Notes: generated from the letters alone by a model not told the origin. A stretch of DNA of 27,900 nucleotides from CAYGUI01 sp964353115 (GCA_964353115.1 CAYGUI010000015.1:1-27900); one strand, 5' to 3'; numbered from the stretch's first letter, positions 14,860 to 23,217 are shown. Translations and numbers: made by a program.

Positions 14860-16065
14860 ATGTCAAATCACTTAAAGTCAGAAGTAATTATTATAGGTGC
14901 CGGGGCTGCAGGCCTTATGTGTGCCATTGAAGCCGCTAAACGTGGAAGACAAGTTCTTGTCTTAGATCATGCCAATAAAGCTGGAAAAAAAATATTAATG
15001 TCAGGAGGTGGGCGTTGTAATTTTACGAATTATAATGCATCTGCTGCTAATTTTATCTCGCATAATCCACATTTTTGTAAATCCGCTCTTAGTCGTTATA
15101 CCGCAAGAGATTTCATTGATTTAGTTGAAGAATATAATATTTCATATCATGAAAAAGCAAAAGGTCAGTTGTTTTGTGATAATAAATCCAAAGATATAGT
15201 TGATATGCTATTAGCTGAGTGTGAAAAATATAAAGTAAGTATTAAATTAAATAAAACAATAGAAAATATATCAGCAATTACTGATCATGAAGAATATAAA
15301 TTTAAAGTAATAGCTAATAATATATATTTAGCAGAGTCTTTAGTAATAGCAACTGGTGGTTTATCTATACCAACTATGGGGGCTAGTAATTTTGCATATA
15401 AAATAGCTCAGCAATTTGGAATTAATGTTTATCCTACTCGGGCAGGCTTAGTTCCAATAACTTTACAAAATGAAGATAAAGAAATTTATAGCCAATTGTC
15501 AGGAATATCTTGTAAAAGTATTGCATCGAGCAAAAAGAAAAAATTTGCAGAGGATTTTTTGTTTACTCATAGGGGAATTAGTGGGCCCGCTATTTTACAA
15601 ATCTCAAATTATTGGTTACCAGGTGAAAATTTAATAATAAATTTATGTCCAGATATAACAGTTGGTGAAAATTTTTTAGCGAAGTTTAGTAAAGAAATTT
15701 CATTAAAAAACTTTTTATTGGAATATTTGGGTCTTGCTAAAAAGATTGTAACTTTTTTTTTAGATAAATTTTTTCCTGATATTAAAGATACTAAATTAAA
15801 ATCACTGTCAGAAAAAGTAATAAAAGAAGTGATATTTCTGTTTCAAAACTGGGAACTAAAGCCTAATGGTACGGAAGGGTATAGAACTGCTGAAGTAACT
15901 ATCGGTGGTATTGATTGTGATGAAATATCATCTAAAACCATGGAAGCAAAAAATATACCAAAATTATATTTTATTGGTGAATGCCTAGATGTCACAGGAT
16001 GGTTGGGTGGTTACAATTTTCAATGGGCGTGGTCGTCTGGGTATGTTGCTGCTCAGTATGTATAG
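14860..16065 (+). CDS. yhiN: YhiN / HI0933 family FAD-dependent oxidoreductase
   Basis: The protein has 401 residues. The N-terminal dinucleotide-binding motif is VIIIGAGAAGLMCAIEAAKRG (GAGAAG at 13–18). The family signature GKKILMSGGGRCNFTN follows, and LVIATGGLSIPTMGAS marks the second FAD contact. GISGPAILQISNYW and the C-terminal GECLDVTGWLGGYNFQWAWSSG complete the fold. This is the HI0933-like flavoprotein family; length and motifs are full and undamaged. The physiological substrate is unknown. It is transcribed divergently from the secreted-protein gene and ends convergent with the dehydrogenase-like gene, with an A-rich 75-nt spacer containing short T-A6-type repeats. Confidence 0.92.
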   Translation: MSNHLKSEVIIIGAGAAGLMCAIEAAKRGRQVLVLDHANKAGKKILMSGGGRCNFTNYNASAANFISHNPHFCKSALSRYTARDFIDLVEEYNISYHEKAKGQLFCDNKSKDIVDMLLAECEKYKVSIKLNKTIENISAITDHEEYKFKVIANNIYLAESLVIATGGLSIPTMGASNFAYKIAQQFGINVYPTRAGLVPITLQNEDKEIYSQLSGISCKSIASSKKKKFAEDFLFTHRGISGPAILQISNYWLPGENLIINLCPDITVGENFLAKFSKEISLKNFLLEYLGLAKKIVTFFLDKFFPDIKDTKLKSLSEKVIKEVIFLFQNWELKPNGTEGYRTAEVTIGGIDCDEISSKTMEAKNIPKLYFIGECLDVTGWLGGYNFQWAWSSGYVAAQYV

Positions 16066-16140
16066 TAAAAAATTAAAAAATTAAAAAAATAATAAAATGC
16101 TAATACCAATAAAAAAAGAACATCGCTAGTAAATTAGCTT

Positions 16141-17469
16141 CTAGTGTCCTAGGCGCGGTAGTATCTGCAGCCTCTCGTCATGGCCAAGAAGCTTCTTTAA
16201 TGGATCAAATTGGCCCCTAAAGGTCAAGGTTGGAGGTGGACAAGCGCCAGCTCCTGTACTTAAAGTATGAAATCTAGAAGATATCTCTTGAATTAATCTT
16301 AAATCTCTTTCAGGACAGAAACCTATAAAACTATCACCTGAAGCAGTATGATTGTGATGTAGTAGCGCCCAAAATGAGCTGCTATTTAACTCGTAAATTT
16401 CTCTTAAAATGGGGCAGCCTGGATTAATATGATCATGCATATTCAATGCATACAAAAAACCAACAGCAATAGCTCGTTTTAATTCTTCAGTTGAAACTGG
16501 TAATTGTCTTCTATGAGCCAATTCAAGAGCACCTCTAACACCGTTTCCGCTATTTAGTTTTCGTTTTGGATCACGAGCTACTCTAGCAGTGGTATCTTCT
16601 TTGTTAGTCGCACATCGCGTTAAAAATGTTTGCTTGTATCTTTCTAACTGATCTTTTGATACTTCAGGAAAGGCCTTAGTCAAAATATCAATTATTTCTT
16701 CCATTAGATTATTTATATTTGCATAAATTATAGGATTTGTAATTGCCTGCGAAATGGTTGAATGATTAAAAATTTTAGCGTACCAGGCCAAAACAGCATG
16801 TGGACCATTAAATAATTTATTTTTTATTTCTGAAATTGTTTTTAGGCTAGAAACAATTTGTATTGCTGGGAAATGATGAGCTTCAGGAAAGGGAGTAGCA
16901 TGAATAGAAAAATTTTTTTCAGCATTAAAAATAGCAGTTTCGGGGATTGAAGTTACAACTCTATCAATAACTGTTGGAACAAATTTTATATTTGATAATA
17001 TTCTATTAATATCCGATTCATTGATGTCTTTTATTGCAAGCATAGCAGTATAAATATGATCACTTACATATTTTTCAGAATCTGTATGATTCATTAATAA
17101 TAAAATTGTAAGCTTGCTGCTATTTTGTTTGTCTCTTTCAATTAATGCTTGTGCGATACTATTTACAATTTCAGGAATTATTGTTGGAGTGACACAAATA
17201 GCGATAATAGACGATTTTGTGTATAACTCAGATATATCGGGTAATTCTCGACCGATCATTTGAATATTTTTTATACAAGTTATTCCATCAGGATGTCTTA
17301 AATATACTTTTCCTGATTTATTAATGCGCTCTCTTAGCGCACTATTACTTGAAGTTGCTAAAACTTTGTAGTTGTGTGGGCTTTTTGATACAACATCAGC
17401 CATTAATCCAAGGCCGATATTTCCTCCGCCATGAATACCAAAAATAAGTGATTCTTCTGATGTATGCAT
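16141..17469 (-). CDS. Mannitol/polyol dehydrogenase-like protein
   Basis: The protein has 442 residues. A Rossmann start GIHGGGNIGLGLMAD (11–25) is followed by segments matching the polyol-specific long-chain dehydrogenase family: PTVIDRVVTSIPE and the catalytic pattern K-x4-N-x2-H, here Lys216, Asn221 and His224 (KNKLFNGPH), then TARVARDPKRKL. It resembles mannitol-1-phosphate 5-dehydrogenase in the C-terminal domain, but the N-terminal glycine motif and the long tail are atypical, and no mannitol transport genes are nearby. It could oxidise a sugar phosphate or another polyol. A GGCGGG motif lies just before the ATG and a TATAAT about 25 nt upstream. Confidence 0.7.
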   Translation of the reverse strand: MHTSEESLIFGIHGGGNIGLGLMADVVSKSPHNYKVLATSSNSALRERINKSGKVYLRHPDGITCIKNIQMIGRELPDISELYTKSSIIAICVTPTIIPEIVNSIAQALIERDKQNSSKLTILLLMNHTDSEKYVSDHIYTAMLAIKDINESDINRILSNIKFVPTVIDRVVTSIPETAIFNAEKNFSIHATPFPEAHHFPAIQIVSSLKTISEIKNKLFNGPHAVLAWYAKIFNHSTISQAITNPIIYANINNLMEEIIDILTKAFPEVSKDQLERYKQTFLTRCATNKEDTTARVARDPKRKLNSGNGVRGALELAHRRQLPVSTEELKRAIAVGFLYALNMHDHINPGCPILREIYELNSSSFWALLHHNHTASGDSFIGFCPERDLRLIQEISSRFHTLSTGAGACPPPTLTFRGQFDPLKKLLGHDERLQILPRLGH

Positions 17470-17548
17470 ATCCCGCCTAATTAATATTAAAATTATAAGT
17501 AAATATTATAATTCTAAGACCTATATAGGCAGTTATCAATTAGTGAGT

Positions 17549-18316
17549 TTATTTTTTTCTAAAAATTTGATTAATTTCTGTATCAACATTCCATGGCAAG
17601 TTAATTATAATAATTCCACTACCGCACATTCCTTGCTCTATTTGGTCTTTATATGGCATCCATTCGTGCTGCCAAATTTTATTGTTATTTATTCTAAGCA
17701 ATTTATTAACTAATTTACCATGATGTGTTTTTTGAGCTAATATTGGATACCAAATTACATATATTCCTGTTGCGAATTTTATATATAATTTCCCTATTAA
17801 TTCAGCTATATCCTCATATTCTGTTTTTACTTCATAGCTCGGATCTAGAAAAACTAACCCTCTTTTCTCTGGAAAAGGAACTAAACCGTTTAGAAAAGCA
17901 TGAGCATCTTCCTTGTAAGTTTTTATTCTTTTGCTTGGTTTAAAGTTTTTTTCTAATTCTAAATATGCCTTTGGGTGATCTTCAATAAAAATTGCTTTGT
18001 CTTGTTCGCGTAAAAAATCACTGATGATCCCAGCGGAGCCAATAAAAAGATTATCGTCAGCATTTAGAGATAACACTTCGCGAATGATAGGATTTTCTGC
18101 TGGTAAGCTATTGATTAACTCTTTGCTTTGTAAGAACTCTTTGTTTTTACTAGCTTCATTGGAGTTTAAATCATAAAAACCTTCGCCAGCAAAAGCGTCA
18201 ACCACTCTAAATGGAGTAGGTTTTTTCAGTAAAGATTGCAGAATAGCGATTAAAACTACTTGCTTGTGTAAATCGGCAAAACTGCCGGCATGATATCGGT
18301 GTTGGTAACTACGCAT
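17549..18316 (-). CDS. rlmJ: 23S rRNA (adenine-2030-N6)-methyltransferase
   Basis: The protein has 255 residues. The N-terminal YQHRYHAGSFADLHKQ pattern (4–19) is the RlmJ signature, VDAFAGEGFYDL (39–50) binds S-adenosylmethionine, and FLDPSYE (156–162) is the catalytic motif. Most RlmJ proteins have DPPY at that site; here the second proline is serine, still compatible with an N6-adenine methyltransferase. The length is somewhat shorter than E. coli RlmJ (280). A TATAAT box ends 8 nt before the ATG with no Shine–Dalgarno sequence. The gene stands alone between the dehydrogenase-like gene and the toxin–antitoxin pair. Confidence 0.9.
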   Translation of the reverse strand: MRSYQHRYHAGSFADLHKQVVLIAILQSLLKKPTPFRVVDAFAGEGFYDLNSNEASKNKEFLQSKELINSLPAENPIIREVLSLNADDNLFIGSAGIISDFLREQDKAIFIEDHPKAYLELEKNFKPSKRIKTYKEDAHAFLNGLVPFPEKRGLVFLDPSYEVKTEYEDIAELIGKLYIKFATGIYVIWYPILAQKTHHGKLVNKLLRINNNKIWQHEWMPYKDQIEQGMCGSGIIIINLPWNVDTEINQIFRKK

Positions 18317-18324
18317 AGGTAATG

Positions 18325-18330
18325 ATTATA
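18325..18330 (-). promoter_or_regulatory. Predicted rlmJ -10 box, near-leaderless geometry
   Basis: Consensus TATAAT on the minus strand (18330–18325), 8 nt before the ATG at 18316. The predicted leader is 0–2 nt. Confidence 0.4.
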
Positions 18331-18364
18331 GAGTAAAAGTTAGTAAAGATCATAGCTATAATAT

Positions 18365-18670
18365 TTATCTTTTAGCTTGAGGTTCTAAAGTGATCTTTAA
18401 TTTGCATCCAACAGCTTTGGCATATCGCTTTAGGGTATTAATCGATGGAGAATGTTTATCTTCAACATTTCCGCTTTCTAGACGTGAAATTACAGATGCA
18501 GAAGTATGCATCGTTTTTGCGACTTGTGCTTGAGTTTTCCCTGCAATTTTTCTAGCTTTAATTAACTCGGCCATCAGATCAAATTCTTCTTGTAATTCGT
18601 CATATGCTTTTTTTACAGCGGGATTTTTAAGAGCTTCTTTTTTAAAATTTTCATGGCTTAACTTACTCAT
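18365..18670 (-). CDS. higA: HigA-like XRE-family antitoxin
   Basis: The protein has 101 residues. A helical N-terminal part (NPAVKKAYDELQEEFDLMAEL) precedes an XRE helix-turn-helix (about 36–85) with the recognition region KTQAQVAKTMHTSASVISRLESG and the following NTLKRYAKAVGCKLKI. This layout is typical of antitoxins paired with Gp49/HigB toxins. The ATG overlaps the toxin stop codon by 4 nt (ATGA), so the two are translationally coupled with the toxin gene first. The protein should neutralise the toxin and repress the operon through the palindrome upstream of the toxin gene. Confidence 0.88.
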   Translation of the reverse strand: MSKLSHENFKKEALKNPAVKKAYDELQEEFDLMAELIKARKIAGKTQAQVAKTMHTSASVISRLESGNVEDKHSPSINTLKRYAKAVGCKLKITLEPQAKR

Positions 18671-18993
18671 TTTTTCACCTCTAACATGCGTTTTTTTGCA
18701 ATTTCTAATTCTTTTAGTGGGGTTTTTTGTGTTTTTTTAATGAAGCTATGTAAAACTATAATTTCTTGTTTTACAACAGTACAATAAAATACTCTTCCAA
18801 TACCCTCTTGCGCCTTTACTCTTATTTCAAATAATCCATTTCCCATTGCTTTAGTAAAAGGCATTCCTAAGTTTGCACCTGCATCAATCATTAAATCTGT
18901 AATGCGAAGATATTTTGCTAAAAGTTTTTTAGGCCATTTATTAAGCAAATCTTCTTGCGTATCTTCAGAATAGTATGATATTTTCCATCTCAT
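18667..18993 (-). CDS. higB: HigB/Gp49-like RelE-superfamily toxin
   Basis: The protein has 108 residues of the phage-derived Gp49-like (RelE/ParE superfamily) group. Motifs include GNGLFEIRVKAQEGIGRVFYC and VLHSFIKKTQKTPLKELEIAKKR, the conserved basic core and C-terminal helix of these mRNA interferases. It is predicted to cleave translated mRNA when free of the antitoxin. It is the first gene of the pair, read from a promoter whose start lies at or next to the ATG, so it may be translated without a leader. The reading frame is intact, so the pair may be functional. Confidence 0.87.
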   Translation of the reverse strand: MRWKISYYSEDTQEDLLNKWPKKLLAKYLRITDLMIDAGANLGMPFTKAMGNGLFEIRVKAQEGIGRVFYCTVVKQEIIVLHSFIKKTQKTPLKELEIAKKRMLEVKK

Positions 18994-19000
18994 ATGATAT

Positions 19001-19030
19001 ATGTTAGCATATTTGATAATATATTGTCAA
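19001..19030 (-). promoter_or_regulatory. higBA promoter
   Basis: On the minus strand TTGACA (19030–19025) and TAACAT (19006–19001) are separated by 18 nt. The predicted start near 18994 abuts the toxin ATG at 18993. Confidence 0.55.
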
Positions 19031-19035
19031 ATATG
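19008..19035. promoter_or_regulatory. Palindromic operator candidate for higBA autoregulation
   Basis: CATATTTGA (19008–19016) and TCAAATATG (19027–19035) are perfect 9-bp inverted arms around 10 nt. They cover the -35 box and part of the spacer of the higBA promoter, as expected for an XRE antitoxin operator. The right arm extends into the last codons of the upstream membrane-protein gene. Confidence 0.6.
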
Positions 19036-19425
19036 ATGCTCTAAATTTGAATTTGGGTCATATACAACAGAGGTCCGGTTTGGAGCTGTAGGATTTTCTG
19101 CTGCTCTTGTAACAGGGGATGGTAGTAAATCTGGTTCTAATTCTGGATCTGTAGGAGTAGGTGGTTGTGATGCTGGGGTTGGTTCTGTATCAACTTGATT
19201 GCGGCCATAGTTATATACAAAACGTACGCCATAAAATATTCCAATGCTAAAAAAAACAGCGCAGATGTGTAAAAATACGGCGGTAGTAATACTTAAAGCG
19301 CCGGTAAAAAGTTCATTTTTATAGAAATTTACTAAAGATAAAACGACTGTTGGTACGAAAAATAAAATAGCGCATAGTAGGCATATTATTGTACTTCCTT
19401 CTAAATTAAGATATTCATCATCCAT
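19027..19425 (-). CDS. Small two-helix membrane protein with proline-rich tail
   Basis: The protein has 132 residues. Two hydrophobic helices (about 11–33 and 42–66) are followed by a cytoplasmic or periplasmic tail rich in Pro, Thr and acidic residues (TEPTPASQPPTPTDPELEPD). I do not recognise a family. It is the last gene of the glycosyltransferase operon, 8 nt after the HlyD-like gene, so it probably works with that system, perhaps as a small membrane subunit comparable in position to accessory subunits of polysaccharide synthases. Its final codons overlap the operator of the downstream higBA pair. Confidence 0.65.
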   Translation of the reverse strand: MDDEYLNLEGSTIICLLCAILFFVPTVVLSLVNFYKNELFTGALSITTAVFLHICAVFFSIGIFYGVRFVYNYGRNQVDTEPTPASQPPTPTDPELEPDLLPSPVTRAAENPTAPNRTSVVYDPNSNLEHHI

Positions 19426-19433
19426 ATTTTGTT

Positions 19434-20477
19434 CTAAATTCTCACATCTACCGGAGCGTTAAAAACTTTATACCTTTCTGGAAAATCAATTTCCGGTTTT
19501 GCAATAATAACGATATCATTTTTTCTTTCACCAAAGCTAGTAGAGGCGGAAGCTGGTAGACGTTCAGCAAAGCGCGGTGGCTTGATAATTTTTGCTTTAA
19601 TTTTTGTTTTATCAGGAAAAATAATAGTTATTTGTTTTCCAACATATACTTCATTAATATTCTTAGCGGCGACATAAGCTTGTATTACGTAATTATTAAA
19701 AGTAGCAATTTTTAATAAAGTACTTCCTTTAGTAATAAATTCTCGTGGATGAGAATCAACAGAAATTACCTGACCATTGGCTGGAGCTGTCATGGCAAAA
19801 CCATATTTCATTGATAATAATTTATTCTTTTCAATTTTTAGCTCTTCTATTTTATTGGAATAATTATTAACTATCTCAGTTTTATATTTATAATCTAATT
19901 CATCTAAGCGTAATTTTATTTCATCACTACGGACTAATGAATTAGCATAATTATTCCAAAAGCCTGAAAGTTGTAATTGCGGTATTATGCCTTGATCAAA
20001 TTTTTCTTTAAAAAATTCATAATTTTTCTTATTTTCGGCAAGATCTATTAGTGATTTGTTATATAAGCTTTCTAATTGAATTTTTTCTTCAGCTTTTTTT
20101 ACTAATAAATTTTCACGATTCTGTTTTGCAAGGCGAATATTAGCATCTAAATCTATAATTTGATTGTCAGTTTTAGGTGATTCAAAATCCAAAATTAAGT
20201 TAGCATTTTCTACTAAATCACCATTTTGATAATAAATATTTCTAACATAGCCTTCGTCTGGAGCACGAATTACTACTTGATCCGATATAATAAATCCAGG
20301 ATATTCAGTAAAAAATTTCAACCCTACAATTTTATATAAAAAATAAACAAAAGGGGCGAATGCGATAAATACCGTCAAATACCATTGCCACCGTGGAACT
20401 AAACGCTTAGTAATTCCATATTTTTCGTATTGATTCCCATTTTGTTTTTGATCTTTATCAGTAAATTTAACCTTCAT
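19434..20477 (-). CDS. HlyD-like membrane-fusion protein
   Basis: The protein has 347 residues. A short cytoplasmic start is followed by one membrane helix (about 31–50) and a first biotinyl-lipoyl half-motif (RAPDEGYVRNIYYQNGDLV, from 71). A long helical hairpin, probably coiled coil (about 105–225), leads to the second half-motif (APANGQVISVDS, then FITKGSTLLKIA, to about 258). A beta-barrel with KNINEVYVGKQITIIFPD and a C-terminal tail complete the protein. This is the layout of HlyD/EmrA-type periplasmic adaptors. Its start overlaps the glycosyltransferase end by 11 nt. No ABC or RND pump is encoded nearby. I infer a role like the adaptor part of alginate Alg44: linking an inner-membrane polysaccharide synthase to the periplasm. 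Confidence 0.88.
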   Translation of the reverse strand: MKVKFTDKDQKQNGNQYEKYGITKRLVPRWQWYLTVFIAFAPFVYFLYKIVGLKFFTEYPGFIISDQVVIRAPDEGYVRNIYYQNGDLVENANLILDFESPKTDNQIIDLDANIRLAKQNRENLLVKKAEEKIQLESLYNKSLIDLAENKKNYEFFKEKFDQGIIPQLQLSGFWNNYANSLVRSDEIKLRLDELDYKYKTEIVNNYSNKIEELKIEKNKLLSMKYGFAMTAPANGQVISVDSHPREFITKGSTLLKIATFNNYVIQAYVAAKNINEVYVGKQITIIFPDKTKIKAKIIKPPRFAERLPASASTSFGERKNDIVIIAKPEIDFPERYKVFNAPVDVRI

Positions 20478-21825
20478 CTTTACCTTCCGTTTTTTTACCG
20501 TCTAAACTAGATTTTTTCATTACCCAATAAGGAGCCATATTTGAAGATAAATGGTTTTTAAATATAAATTCTAAAAATATACTGACGATTACCCATAATT
20601 TTGTAATGTATTGATAAAAAGGAAACAGGAATAAATAGGGTAATAAAACAAAATCTTGTTTTTTGCGCTCAGATATTAAAATTATAAAAATCATAAACAT
20701 AATAAATGACAAACATAAATAGTAAATATATGAAAAAAATAAAATTACAAGATAATCTACAACTCCGTAAGCAGATAATAAATAAAATGTATAGAAAAAT
20801 ATAAGCAATGAAAAAACAGAGTGAATCATAATGTCATAAATAAACACTCCTAAGAAATTTTTCCAGCCTAAAAATCCGGGATTTATTCTGCGCCAATGTC
20901 GTTTATATAATAAAAACGCCATATCGCCATCCCATCTTAATCTTTGCAAAAATAAATCTTTCCAAGTTTCTGGGACATCAGTAAGAACTATGGCATTTGC
21001 AGTATGTGATAATTTAAAATTAGGAAATTTTTTAAAAAATGATTTTGTTCTAAGAGTTAAATCAAGATCTTCAGCAGTACCGCTAGCCCAACCACCGATT
21101 TTCCGCAAAAAATCAGTTCTATATGATGAAAATGCACCTGAAATATTATTAACCATTCTAAGCTCACGCAATCCAACTTTATTCATTTGGATTGCAATAA
21201 TATATTCAAGAGTTTGAAATTTTGTGAGCAAAGAAGCATTTCTATTTCTTACTTTAAGAGTTCCTGAAACGCCAACTACATTTTTATTTATAAATTCATA
21301 AACAACATTTTCTATAGCAGAATTGTCACATGAGGAATCTCCATCAATTGCCAAAAAAATATCTCCGTGGGCCATTTTAAGGGCTAAGTTAAAATTAGAT
21401 ACTCTTCCTCCCCTAACGGTTTTAGGAATTAAAGTTATTTTTCTTTTGGGAGGAATTTTATATGAATTTAAAAAACCTTTTAGTAAAGAAATTTCAGCAG
21501 CATTCTCTTCTTTACCATCAAAAACAACTAATATTTCAATACGGCCTCTATATAATTGTTCAATAATAGATTTTAAGGACTTTAAAACTTTAGGACCGTC
21601 TTTATAAACAACTAATACACAACTTACTGTTGGATAATAAGGAAATCTTTTGGGTTTTACATCTGTTCTTTTTCTGTAGTAACTAAGTGTTCCAAGTAAA
21701 ATTATAAAGTTATATGGTAACTCCATTAATACTACAAAGGGGTAAAATAGTAGTACTAATTGTTCTGTAGAGTGGGAGGCTAAATAAGATGAAATAGATC
21801 CATGTAAAGCATTTAAAATATCCAT
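20467..21825 (-). CDS. Processive family 2 glycosyltransferase (polysaccharide synthase type)
   Basis: The protein has 452 residues. After an N-terminal helix (about 24–46) the GT-A domain has the synthase motifs in order: first Asp in VFDG (103), DGD (161–163) for the sugar nucleotide and metal, the catalytic Asp region AEDLD (251–255) and the acceptor-site motif QRLRW (294–298). At least three further membrane helices follow (about 325–430). This D, DxD, D, QxxRW pattern marks processive beta-glycan synthases such as Alg8, PgaC, BcsA and hyaluronan synthase. There is no PilZ domain in the protein. The gene starts immediately after the TackOD1 gene stop (no gap) and overlaps the HlyD-like gene. 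The polymer made cannot be inferred. Confidence 0.9.
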   Translation of the reverse strand: MDILNALHGSISSYLASHSTEQLVLLFYPFVVLMELPYNFIILLGTLSYYRKRTDVKPKRFPYYPTVSCVLVVYKDGPKVLKSLKSIIEQLYRGRIEILVVFDGKEENAAEISLLKGFLNSYKIPPKRKITLIPKTVRGGRVSNFNLALKMAHGDIFLAIDGDSSCDNSAIENVVYEFINKNVVGVSGTLKVRNRNASLLTKFQTLEYIIAIQMNKVGLRELRMVNNISGAFSSYRTDFLRKIGGWASGTAEDLDLTLRTKSFFKKFPNFKLSHTANAIVLTDVPETWKDLFLQRLRWDGDMAFLLYKRHWRRINPGFLGWKNFLGVFIYDIMIHSVFSLLIFFYTFYLLSAYGVVDYLVILFFSYIYYLCLSFIMFMIFIILISERKKQDFVLLPYLFLFPFYQYITKLWVIVSIFLEFIFKNHLSSNMAPYWVMKKSSLDGKKTEGKDEG

Positions 21826-23217
21826 TTATCCATCACCTCTAACTATATTTATTAAAGTTTTAGCGGTTAAATCTTTTATAGAGTCTTTTGTCGAAAAGAA
21901 TTTTTTAATTTTATATTTATCAGGATTAGATATTTTTTCTAATATTTTTTTATATGCAATTTCTAGTCCTTTTTGATCAGTGTTAGGTAAAATAATCCAA
22001 ATATTTCCTTTGTCAATCTGAGTTATTATGTCGGTAGTTCTTAAAACACTTTTTAAGTTATCGCATATTTGTTTTGCATCTAATAAATTTTGCTTTATTA
22101 ATGTTTCATCCTGAGTAGTATTTTTTTCTATCGTAAAGCTTAATAAGCTAAAATTATTTTTTTCATACCTTTTTTGATATTGTATAAACCAATCCAATTG
22201 ATCAATAAATAAACTTTCTTCTTTTATTTGAAATTCTTTTCTTAGATCATCAAGAGGGCTGTAATCTGTTGAGATTAATCTTTTAATTTCTAAATCAGAT
22301 ATTTCAAGATTATAAACATAGCGAACTATAATTTCTTCACTAGAAAATTTGGCATTACATTTTAAGCAGCTTGCTCTTGTGCCACTCTCTACGTAATAGT
22401 TTGTACAATTATTGCATAGACCACTTTCTAATGGTCGATCATAATCTTCACCAATATGTAATAATTTTGTTAAACACTTGGGGCACTCTAAGTTATTAGT
22501 TTTCATAAACTCTTCTTCAGGGGCCATAAGTCCACAGGTAAAGCAGTGTAAAAAGCTTTTGTTTTCTATATCTATACTTCCACAAGAAGGGCAGATTTCA
22601 GTAAATTTTAAATGGCCAGATAAACATTCTGGACAACAATGAACTTTATCTACAAGCTCATTTTTTTCGATTTTTTTCTCTTTAATAAGATGTAATAAAA
22701 ATCCTAAATAATCTGTTAAATTTTGATAAAAAATATCTAAAATTAAATATTGATAAAGCTGATCTTTGTTTTCGTTTAGCTTGGGTGTTAAATGTGCTAA
22801 ATTTTTTCGTGTATATAAATAAGCCAGAAAAAAATCATCTTGATTAAAAATTTCTATATTTTGTAATTTATTTAATTTGGAAATAATTTTATTATTAAGT
22901 TCGTTTATATCTTGCAGTGAGTCAATAAGTCCATCACAAGAATTACGCCATTTTTCTTGCTCAGTTTCGATATAAATGGGAGTTAATATTAATTCTCGTA
23001 TATCACGTAAACTAGCGATAATTTTAAATTTATCTTTGCATTGACCATCAATGACTATAGAAGTTATCTTATTATTCTCATAAATATTTTTTATGGAATC
23101 AGATATATCTTGATGATTATAAATTTCAAATACATTAATATTCGAATCATTCTCTAACTCTTTGAAAAAAGGGCTTTTTATATCACTATTTTTTGGCCTT
23201 ATATAGACTACTTGCAC
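21826..23217 (-). CDS. TackOD1 zinc-ribbon regulator with degenerate GGDEF-like domain
   Basis: The protein has 463 residues and a GTG start (23217) with AGGA upstream. Residues 1–120 look like a receiver-type alpha/beta fold without a clear phospho-acceptor Asp. A helical linker follows (120–190). The centre (193–290) has six CxxC pairs: Cys195/198, 209/212, 225/228, 245/248, 268/271 and 284/287. With the flanking SGHLKFTEICPSCGS and HIGEDYDRPLE these match the TackOD1 output domain (three zinc ribbons). The C-terminus (about 325–460) has the outline of a GGDEF domain (LRTTDIITQIDKGNIWIILPNTD), but the GG(D/E)EF signature reads DKGNIW, so diguanylate cyclase activity is unlikely. As first gene of the glycosyltransferase operon it is probably its regulatory or scaffolding component. 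Confidence 0.8.
   Translation of the reverse strand: MQVVYIRPKNSDIKSPFFKELENDSNINVFEIYNHQDISDSIKNIYENNKITSIVIDGQCKDKFKIIASLRDIRELILTPIYIETEQEKWRNSCDGLIDSLQDINELNNKIISKLNKLQNIEIFNQDDFFLAYLYTRKNLAHLTPKLNENKDQLYQYLILDIFYQNLTDYLGFLLHLIKEKKIEKNELVDKVHCCPECLSGHLKFTEICPSCGSIDIENKSFLHCFTCGLMAPEEEFMKTNNLECPKCLTKLLHIGEDYDRPLESGLCNNCTNYYVESGTRASCLKCNAKFSSEEIIVRYVYNLEISDLEIKRLISTDYSPLDDLRKEFQIKEESLFIDQLDWFIQYQKRYEKNNFSLLSFTIEKNTTQDETLIKQNLLDAKQICDNLKSVLRTTDIITQIDKGNIWIILPNTDQKGLEIAYKKILEKISNPDKYKIKKFFSTKDSIKDLTAKTLINIVRGDG

Noticed and set aside
14764..14866. Longer N-terminus for the secreted protein, from the ATG at 14866
   Set aside because: It would overlap the divergent yhiN start and its promoter and would bury the signal peptide behind 34 polar residues.
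16066..16140. Hairpin GCTA…TAGC with a downstream T-run as terminator of the dehydrogenase-like gene
   Set aside because: The stem has only 4 bp and 7 nt separate it from the T-run; this is not convincing in AT-rich DNA.
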